In this document: in pieces, positions 1 through 6,810 of the stretch | Layout of the letters: the number at the start of each line of letters is the position of its first letter | Position numbering within the stretch: position 1 is the first letter of the stretch | Assembly (NCBI GenBank): GCA_903928835.1 | Contig: CAIYSK010000408.1 | Coordinates: 1-10,205 of the forward strand | Direction of reading: 5' to 3' | Length of the DNA: 10,205 bases | Source: an uncultured cyanobacterium | GTDB lineage: Bacteria > Cyanobacteriota > Cyanobacteriia > PCC-6307 > Cyanobiaceae | Notes under the pieces: generated by a model | What the model was told of the DNA's origin: nothing | The model's database searches: none | What the model saw: only the letters and a program-made list of their open reading frames with translations | Translations under genes and position numbers: made by a program

Positions 1-1
1 C

Positions 2-346
2 ATGGCCACCCCTGAAACGATCCGCGCCCGGGATCTGCACGCCCGCCTGGCCCAAGGGGAATCCATCCAGCTGGTGGATGTGCGCGAAGACCAGGAACTG
101 GAACTAGCCCGGCTGCCCTACCCCGTGGTTCATCTGCCCCTCAGCCGCTCGGGGGAGTGGATGGCCAGCATCGACGCGCAACTGGACCGGGATCGGCCCA
201 TCGCCGTGCTGTGCCACGCGGGCGTACGCAGCTGGCATTTCGCCTGCTGGCTGATCGAGGAACACAGCTTTGGCAGCGTGTGGAACGTCCAAGGCGGCAT
301 TGATTCCTGGAGCGTGGACGTGGACCGCAGCGTGCCGCGCTACTAG
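2..346 (+). CDS. Rhodanese-like domain protein (single domain)
   Basis: A single rhodanese domain of 114 residues, the usual size for stand-alone members, probably a cytoplasmic sulfurtransferase that carries persulfide sulfur on one cysteine. The N-terminal DVRE motif is at residues 26-29. The active loop LCHAGVRS (70-77) supplies Cys71 in the CxxGxR arrangement, so the catalytic cysteine is present. The ending (GGIDSWS, then a short tail to PRY) is typical of the family. The ATG at base 2 gives a sensible N-terminus, but the window begins there, so a start further upstream cannot be excluded. hrcA follows on the same strand after 85 bp and may be cotranscribed. The sulfur donor and acceptor cannot be told from sequence; the cysteine desulfurase at the other end of the window is a possible but unproven donor. 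Confidence 0.9.
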   Translation: MATPETIRARDLHARLAQGESIQLVDVREDQELELARLPYPVVHLPLSRSGEWMASIDAQLDRDRPIAVLCHAGVRSWHFACWLIEEHSFGSVWNVQGGIDSWSVDVDRSVPRY

Positions 347-431
347 GTGGTAGGGCTGCGGCGTTGGTGCGGCAGCTGTATCCGTACGATCAGCTCAAGA
401 GTCCATCCATCCCCAGCCCGAGCCTCGCCCC

Positions 432-1430
432 TTGCAGAGCCTCGCTCCCCGTCCACTCTCCAACCGTCAGCGGGATGTGCTGCAGCTGGCGGTCCGCCAC
501 TACGTGGACACCATGGAGCCCGTGGGCAGCCAAACCTTGGTGCGGCGCTTTGGCCTACCCACCAGCCCCGCCACGGTGCGGTCGGCCATGGGAGCACTGG
601 AGCAGAAGGGCCTGCTCACCCAGCCCCACGCCTCAGCCGGCCGCATCCCCAGCCAGCAGGGCTATCGCCTCTACGTGGATCAACTCTTGCCGGCTCCTGG
701 GGCCGCGGCCCTGCAACTGGATCGGGAATTGACCGGGCTGAGCCTGCAATGGGCGGCCCTCGACGACCTGCTGCTTCACCTCAGCCGCCGGCTAGCGGAT
801 CTCACCGGGCTACTCAGCCTGATCACCCGGCCTGAACGCTCCCAAACCCATCTGCACGCCCTGCGCCTGGTGCCCAGCGGCGAACGGCTGTTGATCTTCC
901 TGGTGGCCGGCTCGGCAGCAGCCACCAGCCTCAACCTGCGGCTTCCCGCCCAAGCCAGCGATGAATTGCCGGCCCTCGAGCGCTGGGCCGGCAACCAACT
1001 GCAACTGGGCAAGGGCGGCCAGATTGATTGGAATGCCCTGCCCCCCCAGCTCAACCGCAGCGGCAGCTTGGTGCGCCAAGCCCTGCAGAGCCACCAAGAA
1101 GCAGGCCTCCCTGCCGGTGGAGGCGCCGTAGCCACGGGCCTGGCCGGCCTGCTGGGTCAACCCGAATTCAGCCAAACGGCCACCCTGCGCCCCCTGGTGG
1201 AGCTGGTGGAAGACGCCCCCCAGCAGGTGCTGCAACAGGGCGGTATCTGGATTGGGGCCGAGCATCCCCACGCCGCCCTCCGGGACTGCTCCGTGGTGCA
1301 AGCCGACTACCGCACCGGTGATGGGGGCCGCGGCCAGGTGGCCCTGATCGGCCCGATGCGGATGGCCTACGCCACGGCCCATGCGGCCGTGCGGTCGGTG
1401 GCGGGGGTGCTGGAACGGCTGTTGGCCTAA
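432..1430 (+). CDS. hrcA: Heat-inducible transcription repressor HrcA
   Basis: HrcA represses chaperone operons such as groESL by binding CIRCE operators and is itself kept active by GroEL. The N-terminal winged-helix region is clear: LSNRQRDVLQLAVRHYVDT (9-27), EPVGSQTLVRRFGL, SPATVRSAMGALE, and the signature SAGRIPSQQGYRLYVD. The C-terminal part carries the family motif ALIGPMRMAY. At 332 residues it is close to the usual 340-350. The start is TTG at 432: an in-frame TAG stands at 351, and no ATG, GTG or other TTG occurs in frame between them, while the conserved helix begins only 8 residues after the TTG. No Shine-Dalgarno sequence is evident. No CIRCE element (TTAGCACTC-N9-GAGTGCTAA) is seen in the window, so its targets lie elsewhere. 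It converges on trpB with a 44-bp spacer. Confidence 0.95.
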   Translation: MQSLAPRPLSNRQRDVLQLAVRHYVDTMEPVGSQTLVRRFGLPTSPATVRSAMGALEQKGLLTQPHASAGRIPSQQGYRLYVDQLLPAPGAAALQLDRELTGLSLQWAALDDLLLHLSRRLADLTGLLSLITRPERSQTHLHALRLVPSGERLLIFLVAGSAAATSLNLRLPAQASDELPALERWAGNQLQLGKGGQIDWNALPPQLNRSGSLVRQALQSHQEAGLPAGGGAVATGLAGLLGQPEFSQTATLRPLVELVEDAPQQVLQQGGIWIGAEHPHAALRDCSVVQADYRTGDGGRGQVALIGPMRMAYATAHAAVRSVAGVLERLLA

Positions 1431-1460
1431 CCAGCACCAGCCCTAGGGAGCCCCAACAGC

Positions 1461-1486
1461 CCTAGAGGGCACTCCTAGAGGGCACT
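1461..1486. repeat. 13-bp exact tandem duplication at the end of trpB
   Basis: The unit CCTAGAGGGCACT occurs twice head to tail, at 1461-1473 and 1474-1486. On the minus strand the 1474-1486 copy encodes the last trpB codons and its TAG stop. The other copy lies entirely beyond the stop, in the spacer to hrcA. A third CCTAG stands at 1442-1446 inside a CCCTAGGG palindrome. Short GGGC/GCCC complementarities exist here, but no strong stem with a T-run, so I do not call a terminator. Confidence 0.85.
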
Positions 1487-2779
1487 GCCCAGGCGATCGG
1501 CCACGGTGTTCACATCCTTATCACCCCGGCCCGAGAGGTTGAGCACCAGCTCCGTGCCGGGGGCAAGGGTGGGGCAGAGCGTGTCGAGGGCGGCAAAGGC
1601 ATGGGCTGTTTCCAGGGCAGGAATGATGCCTTCGAGCTCACTCACCAAGCGCAGGGCATCCAGGGCCTGCTGGTCGGTGACGGCCACGTACTCAGCCCGG
1701 CCGATCTCGCGCAGATAGCTGTGCTCGGGGCCAACGCCGGGGTAATCCAGGCCAGCACTGATCGAGTGGGCCTCCTGCACCTGGCCCTCGCTGTCTTGTA
1801 GGAGCAGGCTCATGGCGCCATGGAGCACCCCCACCCGGCCTTCGGTGATGGTGGCGGCATGGCGGCCCGAGGCCACGCCCTCACCGGCGGCTTCTACGCC
1901 CAACAGCCGCACCGAGGTGTCTTGCACAAACGGGTGAAACAGCCCCATGGCATTGGAGCCGCCGCCCACACAGGCCACCAGCACATCGGGCAAGCGCCCA
2001 AAGGACTCCGCACACTGGCGTTTGGCTTCCTCGCCAATCACGGCGTGAAAATCCCGCACCAACATCGGGTAGGGATGGGGACCGGCCACGGAACCCAGGA
2101 TGTAGTGGGTGCTTTCCACGTTGGTCACCCAATCGCGAATGGCCTCACTGGTGGCGTCTTTCAGGGTGGCGCTGCCGGCCGTAACCGGCTGCACCGAGGC
2201 TCCGAGCAAACGCATCCGAAAGACATTGAGGGCCTGGCGGCGCATGTCTTCAGCGCCCATGTAGATCACGCAGTCCAGACCAAAGCGGGCGCACACGGTG
2301 GCCGTGGCCACCCCATGCTGACCAGCGCCGGTTTCGGCAATGATTCGCTTTTTGCCCATGCGCAGGGCCAACAGGGCCTGGCCGAGGGCGTTGTTGATCT
2401 TGTGGGCACCGGTGTGATTGAGGTCCTCACGCTTGAGCCAAATGCGGGGGCCGCCCTCGGGCCGGGCGTAATGGGCGGTGAGCCGCTCGGCCTCATAGAG
2501 GGGGGTGGGCCGGCCCACATAGGTGCGCAGCAGGTGGTCGAGGCGGTTGGTGAAGGCCGGATCCTTCCAAGCCTCCGCTGCCGCCACCTCGAGCTCCGCC
2601 AGGGCCGGCATCAGGGTTTCCGGCACGTACTGCCCCCCAAACGGCCCAAAGCGGCCGGCACTCGAGGGGCGCGCCGAAGGCTGCAGGGTTGCAGGATCCA
2701 GCCGCGAAGGATCCAGCCGCGAAGGATCCATGGCCAACGGATCGAATGCCGCGGAATTGGAAGGAATCGTGCTGGTCAC
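1475..2779 (-). CDS. trpB: Tryptophan synthase beta subunit
   Basis: TrpB condenses indole with L-serine to make tryptophan, using PLP, in the cytoplasmic alpha2-beta2 complex with TrpA. The call is secure: [18 protein letters not shown] (43-60), [31 protein letters not shown] with the PLP lysine at 127, [10 protein letters not shown] with the catalytic glutamate at 149, the phosphate-binding GGGSNA loop (272-277) and SGRGDKDV near the C-terminus. The GTG start at 2779 gives 434 residues and a VTST beginning like cyanobacterial TrpB. An in-frame TTG at 2872 would add 31 residues and run into the divergent SUI1-like gene, so it is less likely. ATG at 2731 is a further alternative. The N-terminus carries a variable D-P-x-x-L/M repeat (residues 13-32). 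No trpA or other trp gene is in view, consistent with the scattered trp genes of cyanobacteria. Confidence 0.97.
   Translation of the reverse strand: MTSTIPSNSAAFDPLAMDPSRLDPSRLDPATLQPSARPSSAGRFGPFGGQYVPETLMPALAELEVAAAEAWKDPAFTNRLDHLLRTYVGRPTPLYEAERLTAHYARPEGGPRIWLKREDLNHTGAHKINNALGQALLALRMGKKRIIAETGAGQHGVATATVCARFGLDCVIYMGAEDMRRQALNVFRMRLLGASVQPVTAGSATLKDATSEAIRDWVTNVESTHYILGSVAGPHPYPMLVRDFHAVIGEEAKRQCAESFGRLPDVLVACVGGGSNAMGLFHPFVQDTSVRLLGVEAAGEGVASGRHAATITEGRVGVLHGAMSLLLQDSEGQVQEAHSISAGLDYPGVGPEHSYLREIGRAEYVAVTDQQALDALRLVSELEGIIPALETAHAFAALDTLCPTLAPGTELVLNLSGRGDKDVNTVADRLGSAL
2693..2730. repeat. 15-bp tandem repeat inside the trpB N-terminus
   Basis: The unit AGGATCCAGCCGCGA occurs at 2693-2707 and 2708-2722, and the first 8 bases recur at 2723-2730. 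It is in frame with trpB and encodes the pentapeptides [10 protein letters not shown] and DPATL (residues 18-32), preceded by the related DPLAM (13-17). The segment precedes the conserved [10 protein letters not shown] start of the catalytic fold, so copy-number change should be tolerated. Confidence 0.85.
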
Positions 2780-2838
2780 CGGCGGCGCTGCGGCTTGGTT
2801 GATGCCAGGGTAAGAACTTGAGATCTCCAACCAAGGCA
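2780..2838. promoter_or_regulatory. Divergent intergenic region between trpB and the SUI1-like gene
   Basis: This 59-bp spacer separates the trpB GTG (minus) from the SUI1-like ATG (plus), so it, or coding sequence beside it, should carry both promoters. I looked for -35/-10 pairs with 16-18 bp spacing on both strands and found none convincing. A weak AAGG lies just before the ATG at 2839. No attenuator-like leader peptide with Trp codons is apparent. The assignment rests on gene orientation only. Confidence 0.35.
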
Positions 2839-3177
2839 ATGCCCAAGGGTGGCTGGCAGGAATTCGGGGCAATGGCCAGTTCGAGCGCCAGCCTGCAGAG
2901 GCCCAGCGGCCCCGCAGCCGAGCCCCAAGCCAAGGCCCAACAGCGGGTACGGGTGCAGCGCACCAAGGCCGGCAAGGGCGGCAAATTGGTGACCGCCATC
3001 ACCGGCCTGGTGTGCAGTGATGCCGAAGCCAAGGCCCTGCTCAAACAACTCAAGGCCGCGGCGGGCACCGGCGGCACCCTTAAAGACGGGGTGATTGAGC
3101 TGCAAGGCGACCAGGTAGCCCCCGCCCTGGAAGCGCTGGAAAAGGCGGGCTACCGGCCCAAGCAAGCCGGCGGCTAG
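2839..3177 (+). CDS. SUI1/eIF1-like translation factor (YciH family)
   Basis: A bacterial homologue of eukaryotic initiation factor eIF1/SUI1, 112 residues, cytoplasmic and presumably ribosome-associated; the role of bacterial members is poorly defined. The SUI1 domain occupies about residues 36-112: [22 protein letters not shown], then a lysine-rich helix, then [18 protein letters not shown] and the ending GYRPKQAGG. The first 35 residues form a low-complexity, Ala/Ser/Pro-rich lead-in. ATG at 2839 gives the start [10 protein letters not shown], which matches remembered cyanobacterial homologues; the upstream TTG at 2818 would add only 7 residues and is less likely. It diverges from trpB across 59 bp. 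cysC follows on the same strand after an 86-bp spacer with notable secondary-structure potential, so cotranscription is possible. Confidence 0.92.
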   Translation: MPKGGWQEFGAMASSSASLQRPSGPAAEPQAKAQQRVRVQRTKAGKGGKLVTAITGLVCSDAEAKALLKQLKAAAGTGGTLKDGVIELQGDQVAPALEALEKAGYRPKQAGG

Positions 3178-3200
3178 GGGCTGGGAGCAGGGAGCAAAGA

Positions 3201-3246
3201 GCTGGGGGCTGGCGGTGAGAATGGCCGGCAATCCCATGCCCCCAGC
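3201..3246 (+). repeat. 9-bp perfect inverted repeat in the cysC leader
   Basis: GCTGGGGGC at 3201-3209 is the exact reverse complement of GCCCCCAGC at 3238-3246, with a 28-base loop, between the SUI1-like stop (3177) and the cysC ATG (3264). The left arm holds the last of four G-runs (3177-3180, 3183-3185, 3190-3192, 3204-3208). No T-run follows, so it is not a standard intrinsic terminator. It could be a 5'-UTR structure of cysC or an mRNA-end element of the upstream gene. Function is inferred. Confidence 0.4.
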
Positions 3247-3263
3247 GGCAGCCGTTGTCCGTC

Positions 3264-3896
3264 ATGAGCACCACCCCCCCAACCACCACGGTGGGCCAAT
3301 CCACCAACATCGCCTGGCATGCCGCCTCGGTGGATCGCCCCACCAGGGCCCAGCAACGGGGGCACCGCAGCGCGATCCTGTGGTTCACCGGCCTATCGGG
3401 TGCGGGCAAAAGCACCCTGGCCAACGCCGTCAATGGGGCCCTGTTTGAGCGAGGTCTGGCCTGCTACGTGCTCGATGGCGACAACGTCCGCCACGGCCTC
3501 TGCAAAGACCTGGGCTTCTCCGATGCGGACCGGGAAGAAAACATCCGCCGCATTGGCGAAGTGAGCAAGTTGTTCCTCGATGCGGGCATCGTGGTGCTCA
3601 CGGCGTTTGTATCGCCGTTCAAGGCCGACCGCGACAAGGCCCGGGCCCTGGTGGAAGCCGGCGACTTCATCGAAATCCACTGCGCCGCCGACCTCGGCGT
3701 GTGTGAAGAGCGCGACACCAAGGGCCTCTACGCCAAAGCCCGCTCTGGGGCCATCAAGGATTTCACCGGCATCTCCAGCCCCTACGAGGCCCCCGAGAAC
3801 CCCGAACTCAAGGTTGATACCGGCAGCCAGAGCCTGGAAGCCTGCGTGGCCCAGGTGATCGGCCACCTGGAGCGCCAAGGCCTAATGGCCGCTTGA
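3264..3896 (+). CDS. cysC: Adenylyl-sulfate (APS) kinase
   Basis: CysC phosphorylates adenosine 5'-phosphosulfate with ATP to give PAPS, the second activation step of assimilatory sulfate reduction and the sulfate donor for sulfotransferases. The 210-residue protein aligns by eye with E. coli CysC throughout. It has HRSAILWFTG followed by the P-loop GLSGAGKST (43-51), DGDNVRHGLCKDLGFSDADR (71-90), ENIRRIGEV, FVSPF (115-119, the region of the family's conserved serine), KGLYAKAR (153-160) and DFTGISSPYEAPENPEL. The first 33 residues are a variable lead-in. ATG at 3264 is preferred over an in-frame TTG at 3255 that would add only three residues. No ATP sulfurylase gene is adjacent. It converges on the AI-2E family gene with a 24-bp spacer and a hairpin at the junction. 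Confidence 0.97.
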   Translation: MSTTPPTTTVGQSTNIAWHAASVDRPTRAQQRGHRSAILWFTGLSGAGKSTLANAVNGALFERGLACYVLDGDNVRHGLCKDLGFSDADREENIRRIGEVSKLFLDAGIVVLTAFVSPFKADRDKARALVEAGDFIEIHCAADLGVCEERDTKGLYAKARSGAIKDFTGISSPYEAPENPELKVDTGSQSLEACVAQVIGHLERQGLMAA

Positions 3897-3905
3897 GCTT
3901 TCAGG

Positions 3906-3934
3906 GTTTGGGCGTTCCAGTTAGTCGCCCAAGC
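3906..3934. terminator. Hairpin at the convergent cysC / AI-2E family gene ends (candidate terminator)
   Basis: TTGGGCG (3908-3914) pairs perfectly with CGCCCAA (3926-3932) around an 11-base loop; a U-G wobble and a further G-C pair extend the stem to 9. It starts 10 bases after the cysC stop and overlaps the stop codon of the minus-strand gene, the right place for a bidirectional terminator. No T-run follows on either strand, so it may instead be an mRNA 3'-end stabiliser. Confidence 0.4.
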
Positions 3935-5000
3935 GCTGTTGCTCGGTCAAGCGCAGCTGGTCGCCCCAGGCATCCAGGAAGGTTTTGGCGCAGCTGGCCA
4001 CAGGCACCGCCAACAGCAAACCGAGCAGATCTCCCAAGCCCAGCAGGCTGCCAAGCCGGGCCCCCAGGGGCAGGCTGATCAATAGCCAGGCCGGCTGGAG
4101 GCCCACGATGCTGCCCATCAACCGGGGCTGGATCACCTGATCCACCACCTGGCCCACCGAAATCGCCGCCACGAGCACTTCGATGCCGGTGCTGGGGTCA
4201 TCGAGGGCCAACAGGGCACTCACCACCACGATCGTGACGGCACTGGCATAGGGAATCAGCGTGGTGAAGCCAATGGCCACGGCAAACAGCACCCCATAGG
4301 GAATGGCCAGCAGGGTGAACACCACGATCTGGGCCCCACTGAGAATCACGGCCAGGAGAACCTGGCCGGCGAAATAGCCCCTAAAGGTGCGGTTCAAGGT
4401 GCTCCCTACCAAGGGGCGCACCCCAGGCGAGAGCCATTGGATCAGACCGGCGGCGATGGGCTCGCCGCCCAAGAGCAAAAACACCGCCAGTACCAGCACG
4501 ATCACCGTGTTCACGGTGAGGCCCAAGGTGGCCCCCAAAAGACCCAACAGCCTTTGGCTGAGCTGGCTGGCCAGCTGGCTCGTGCGCTTGAGCAGCTCAC
4601 TGCTGATGTCGCCGAAATCCGTGGGCAAGCCCCGGGACAGGGCCCAGTCCTGCAAACGCCCCAGCAGCAATTCCCCATCCGCCAGCCAACTGGGCAAGGC
4701 ATTAATCAGTTCCCCCAGCTGCTCCACCAGGCGCGGCAGCAACCAAACGCCCGCGAGGGAGATCAGGCCCAGGCTCGCCCCCAGCACCAAGCCATAGGCC
4801 AACAGTCGAGGGAGCCCCCTGGTCATCAACCAGCGGCTGGGGATATCCAACAGAAATGCAATCAACGCCGCCCCCACAAACAACGCCGGGAACGGCGCCA
4901 GGGGCAAGAGCAATTGGCGCAGTACCCACAGGTTGAGCACCAACAGGGGCAGGGCTAGACCCGCCTTGAGCCAGGGAGGTAAGACCAGCCGTTCCAACAT
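3921..5000 (-). CDS. AI-2E family transporter (PerM/TqsA/UPF0118 family membrane protein)
   Basis: A 359-residue inner-membrane protein of the AI-2E exporter superfamily, whose members include the quorum-signal exporter TqsA and Na+(Li+)/H+ antiporters; the substrate here is unknown. Hydrophobic segments lie at about 13-33, 36-52, 66-88, 152-177, 208-265 (several spans) and 300-336. A soluble, helix-rich stretch at about 90-150 separates the N-terminal from the C-terminal spans, as in the family. Family-typical motifs include LIPY (248-251), QPRLMGSIVGLQPAWLLISL (291-310) and a glycine-rich loop ending LLAVPVA. Length is usual for the family. Its ATG shares one base with the purE TGA (TGATG), with GGAG about 12 bases upstream inside purE, suggesting translational coupling. 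Substrate assignment as autoinducer-2 would be unjustified. Confidence 0.9.
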   Translation of the reverse strand: MLERLVLPPWLKAGLALPLLVLNLWVLRQLLLPLAPFPALFVGAALIAFLLDIPSRWLMTRGLPRLLAYGLVLGASLGLISLAGVWLLPRLVEQLGELINALPSWLADGELLLGRLQDWALSRGLPTDFGDISSELLKRTSQLASQLSQRLLGLLGATLGLTVNTVIVLVLAVFLLLGGEPIAAGLIQWLSPGVRPLVGSTLNRTFRGYFAGQVLLAVILSGAQIVVFTLLAIPYGVLFAVAIGFTTLIPYASAVTIVVVSALLALDDPSTGIEVLVAAISVGQVVDQVIQPRLMGSIVGLQPAWLLISLPLGARLGSLLGLGDLLGLLLAVPVASCAKTFLDAWGDQLRLTEQQRLGD

Positions 5001-5593
5001 CAGCCCATCTGCTCCAGATAGGCCTGGGCTCCAAGAACCTGAAGGCGTTCATCCTTGGCACGGACTTGGCCGTGGAGCTCGGCCCGGTAGGCCTCCAGGG
5101 CTGGGGCCAAGCCAGGATCGGCAATCGCCAGGATTTGAACGGCCAGCAGGCCCGCATTGGCCCCATTACCAATGGCCACGGTGGCCACGGGAATGCCCGC
5201 GGGCATCTGCACGATCGAATGGAGCGAATCCACCCCTGACAGGGCCCGGGTCTGCACGGGCACCCCAATCACAGGAAGGGTGGTGAGCGAGGCCACCATC
5301 CCCGGCAGATGGGCGGCGCCGCCGGCGCCAGCAATCACCACCTTCAAGCCCCGGCCAGAGGCTTGCTGGGCAAAATCAACCATCTCCAAGGGGGTGCGAT
5401 GGGCGGAGAGCACCCGCACCTCCGTCGGCACGCCAAAGCGTTCCAGCATCCGAACCGCAGGCTGCATGGTGGGGAGGTCGGAGTCACTGCCCATGATCAC
5501 CGCCACCACAGGGGCTGGGGTGCCAAGGGCCGATGCAGATCCGGAAGCGGCGGGCATGGGCGTCAGCGGTGGCGATGGCGGCGAGAATCCCAT
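5000..5593 (-). CDS. purE: N5-carboxyaminoimidazole ribonucleotide mutase (PurE)
   Basis: PurE class I converts N5-CAIR to CAIR in de novo purine synthesis, working after PurK. Conserved blocks are all present: [11 protein letters not shown] with GSDSD at 35-39, LSAHRTP with the catalytic histidine at 65, [11 protein letters not shown] (89-99), PVIGVPV (107-113) and the C-terminal [11 protein letters not shown]. With the ATG at 5593 it has 197 residues, somewhat longer than E. coli PurE (169) because of a Pro/Ser-rich lead-in. I chose this start because a purine-rich stretch (AGGACGGGAGAGA) lies immediately upstream. An internal ATG at 5557 would give 185 residues and leave 53 bp to nagA, and is a real alternative. 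It diverges from nagA and is probably cotranscribed with the downstream membrane protein gene. purK is not in view. Confidence 0.96.
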   Translation of the reverse strand: MGFSPPSPPLTPMPAASGSASALGTPAPVVAVIMGSDSDLPTMQPAVRMLERFGVPTEVRVLSAHRTPLEMVDFAQQASGRGLKVVIAGAGGAAHLPGMVASLTTLPVIGVPVQTRALSGVDSLHSIVQMPAGIPVATVAIGNGANAGLLAVQILAIADPGLAPALEAYRAELHGQVRAKDERLQVLGAQAYLEQMG

Positions 5594-5610
5594 TCTCTCC
5601 CGTCCTGCCC
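5594..5610. promoter_or_regulatory. Very short divergent spacer between purE and nagA
   Basis: Only 17 bp separate the chosen ATG codons of purE (minus) and nagA (plus). The minus strand reads purine-rich and serves as a likely purE ribosome binding site. There is no room for two promoters, so they must lie within the opposing 5' coding regions or one start is further downstream. No riboswitch-sized leader is possible here. Confidence 0.35.
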
Positions 5611-6783
5611 ATGCGCTGGCTGAGCAACGTTCGCCTCCCCCAGGCCAAAAGCTGCAGCCATGGGGCCCAGCAACGCTGGCGGGTGGGCCTGGATCGCTCC
5701 AACCAAATTGAAGTCATCGAGCCGATTGCCCCCGGAGGGGCTGCAGCGGGGATGGACTGGCAGGGGGATTGGCTCAGCCCAGGGGGGGTTGATCTGCAGA
5801 TCAACGGCGGCCTGGGGCTGGCCTTCCCGGAACTGAGCGCCAGCGATCTGCCGCGGCTGCTGGAGCTGCTCGAGCTGCTCTGGCGGGATGGGGTGGAAGC
5901 GATCTGCCCCACCCTGGTGACGTGCGCCATCACGCCGCTGCGCCAATCGCTCGCCGTGCTTGCGGAAGCCCGGGAACAGCATCAAGCCGGGCGGGCCCAG
6001 CTACTGGGCGCCCATTTGGAGGGCCCCTTTCTTGAGCCCAGCCGGCGCGGGGCCCACCCCAAGGAACAACTCTGCCCCCCCAGCCTGGCTGCCCTCGCTG
6101 AGCGCATTGGCGGCTTTGAAGCCGATATCGACCTGATGACCCTGGCCCCGGAACTGCCTGGATCTGAAGCGGTAATTGCGGCCCTGCGGGAGCAGGGGAT
6201 TGTGGTGAGCCTGGGCCACAGCGCCGCCACGGAGGCCCAGGCCAACGCGGCCTTTAAGGCGGGCGTGGGCATGCTCACCCACACCTTCAATGCCATGCCT
6301 GATCTGCATCGGCGGGAGCCCGGGGCGATTGCGGCAGCCGTGCTGCAAGGCCATGTGGCGATGGGCCTGATTGCCGATGGGGTCCATGTGGCCCCATCGA
6401 TGGCGGTGCTGCTCCAAAAGCTCGCCCCCGAGCAGGTGGTGCTGGTGAGTGATGCCCTCGCTCCCTATGGCCTGAGCGATGGCGAACACCGCTGGGATGA
6501 ACGCACCTTGTTGGTGGCCAACGGCACCTGCCGGCTGGCGGACGGCACCCTGGCGGGGGTGACCCTGCCCCTGCTGGAAGGGGTGCGCCGGCTGGCCCTG
6601 TGGAGCGGCCGGCCTGAACGGGCCATTGCGGCCGCCACGCTCTTGCCTCGGCACGTCTTGGGCGATCGGCGCAGCGCCGCCGAGATGCTGGTGGGCATGC
6701 CCCTGGGCGAGACCCTGCGCTGGAGCGGCCATGGCCAAGCGCTGCGTTGGCAGAGGGCCGCCTTGCCAGATCCAGCTCCCTAG
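5611..6783 (+). CDS. nagA: N-acetylglucosamine-6-phosphate deacetylase
   Basis: NagA hydrolyses GlcNAc-6-phosphate to glucosamine-6-phosphate and acetate, in amino-sugar and cell-wall recycling, as an amidohydrolase-superfamily TIM-barrel metalloenzyme. Visible motifs are [12 protein letters not shown] (56-67, with Gln in place of the HxH of two-metal relatives, as in E. coli NagA), GAHLEGPF with the metal-ligand glutamate at 137, SLGHSAA with His203, [17 protein letters not shown] with His224, LIADGVHV, and [10 protein letters not shown] with the catalytic aspartate at 281. At 390 residues the length is normal and the active site appears complete. ATG at 5611 is preferred because it precedes a typical short N-terminal beta segment; an in-frame ATG at 5533 would extend deep into purE. 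chlM follows 27 bp downstream on the same strand, so the two may share a transcript. No nagB is visible. Confidence 0.95.
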   Translation: MRWLSNVRLPQAKSCSHGAQQRWRVGLDRSNQIEVIEPIAPGGAAAGMDWQGDWLSPGGVDLQINGGLGLAFPELSASDLPRLLELLELLWRDGVEAICPTLVTCAITPLRQSLAVLAEAREQHQAGRAQLLGAHLEGPFLEPSRRGAHPKEQLCPPSLAALAERIGGFEADIDLMTLAPELPGSEAVIAALREQGIVVSLGHSAATEAQANAAFKAGVGMLTHTFNAMPDLHRREPGAIAAAVLQGHVAMGLIADGVHVAPSMAVLLQKLAPEQVVLVSDALAPYGLSDGEHRWDERTLLVANGTCRLADGTLAGVTLPLLEGVRRLALWSGRPERAIAAATLLPRHVLGDRRSAAEMLVGMPLGETLRWSGHGQALRWQRAALPDPAP

Positions 6784-6810
6784 GATCCGCGCCACCAGCC
6801 CCTAGGCCCC

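Noticed and set aside
347..835. Alternative plus-strand frames overlapping the start of hrcA
   Set aside because: They translate to Pro/Ser/Arg-rich sequence without domains, whereas the frame from 432 gives the full HrcA signature.
1459..1486. Possible CIRCE-like operator near hrcA (GCACTC next to repeats)
   Set aside because: The elements are direct repeats, not the TTAGCACTC/GAGTGCTAA inverted pair, and they lie at the 3' end of hrcA.
1820..2821. Long plus-strand open frame of 333 codons opposite trpB
   Set aside because: Its reading is a His/Gly/Gln/Arg-rich mirror of a textbook TrpB on the other strand, with no recognisable domain. Long antisense frames are expected at this GC content.
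2780..2838. Candidate -35/-10 promoter (TTGGTT and TAAGAA) upstream of the SUI1-like gene
   Set aside because: The two hexamers are only about 10 bp apart, far from the usual 16-18.
5131..5140. GTTCAAATCC on the minus strand, a tRNA T-loop look-alike
   Set aside because: It encodes the conserved VQIL of PurE and no acceptor, D or anticodon stems surround it.
6001..6795. Minus-strand open frame of 264 codons opposite nagA
   Set aside because: Composition is Gln/His/Gly-rich with no motifs and it lies fully within nagA, whose active-site motifs are all present.
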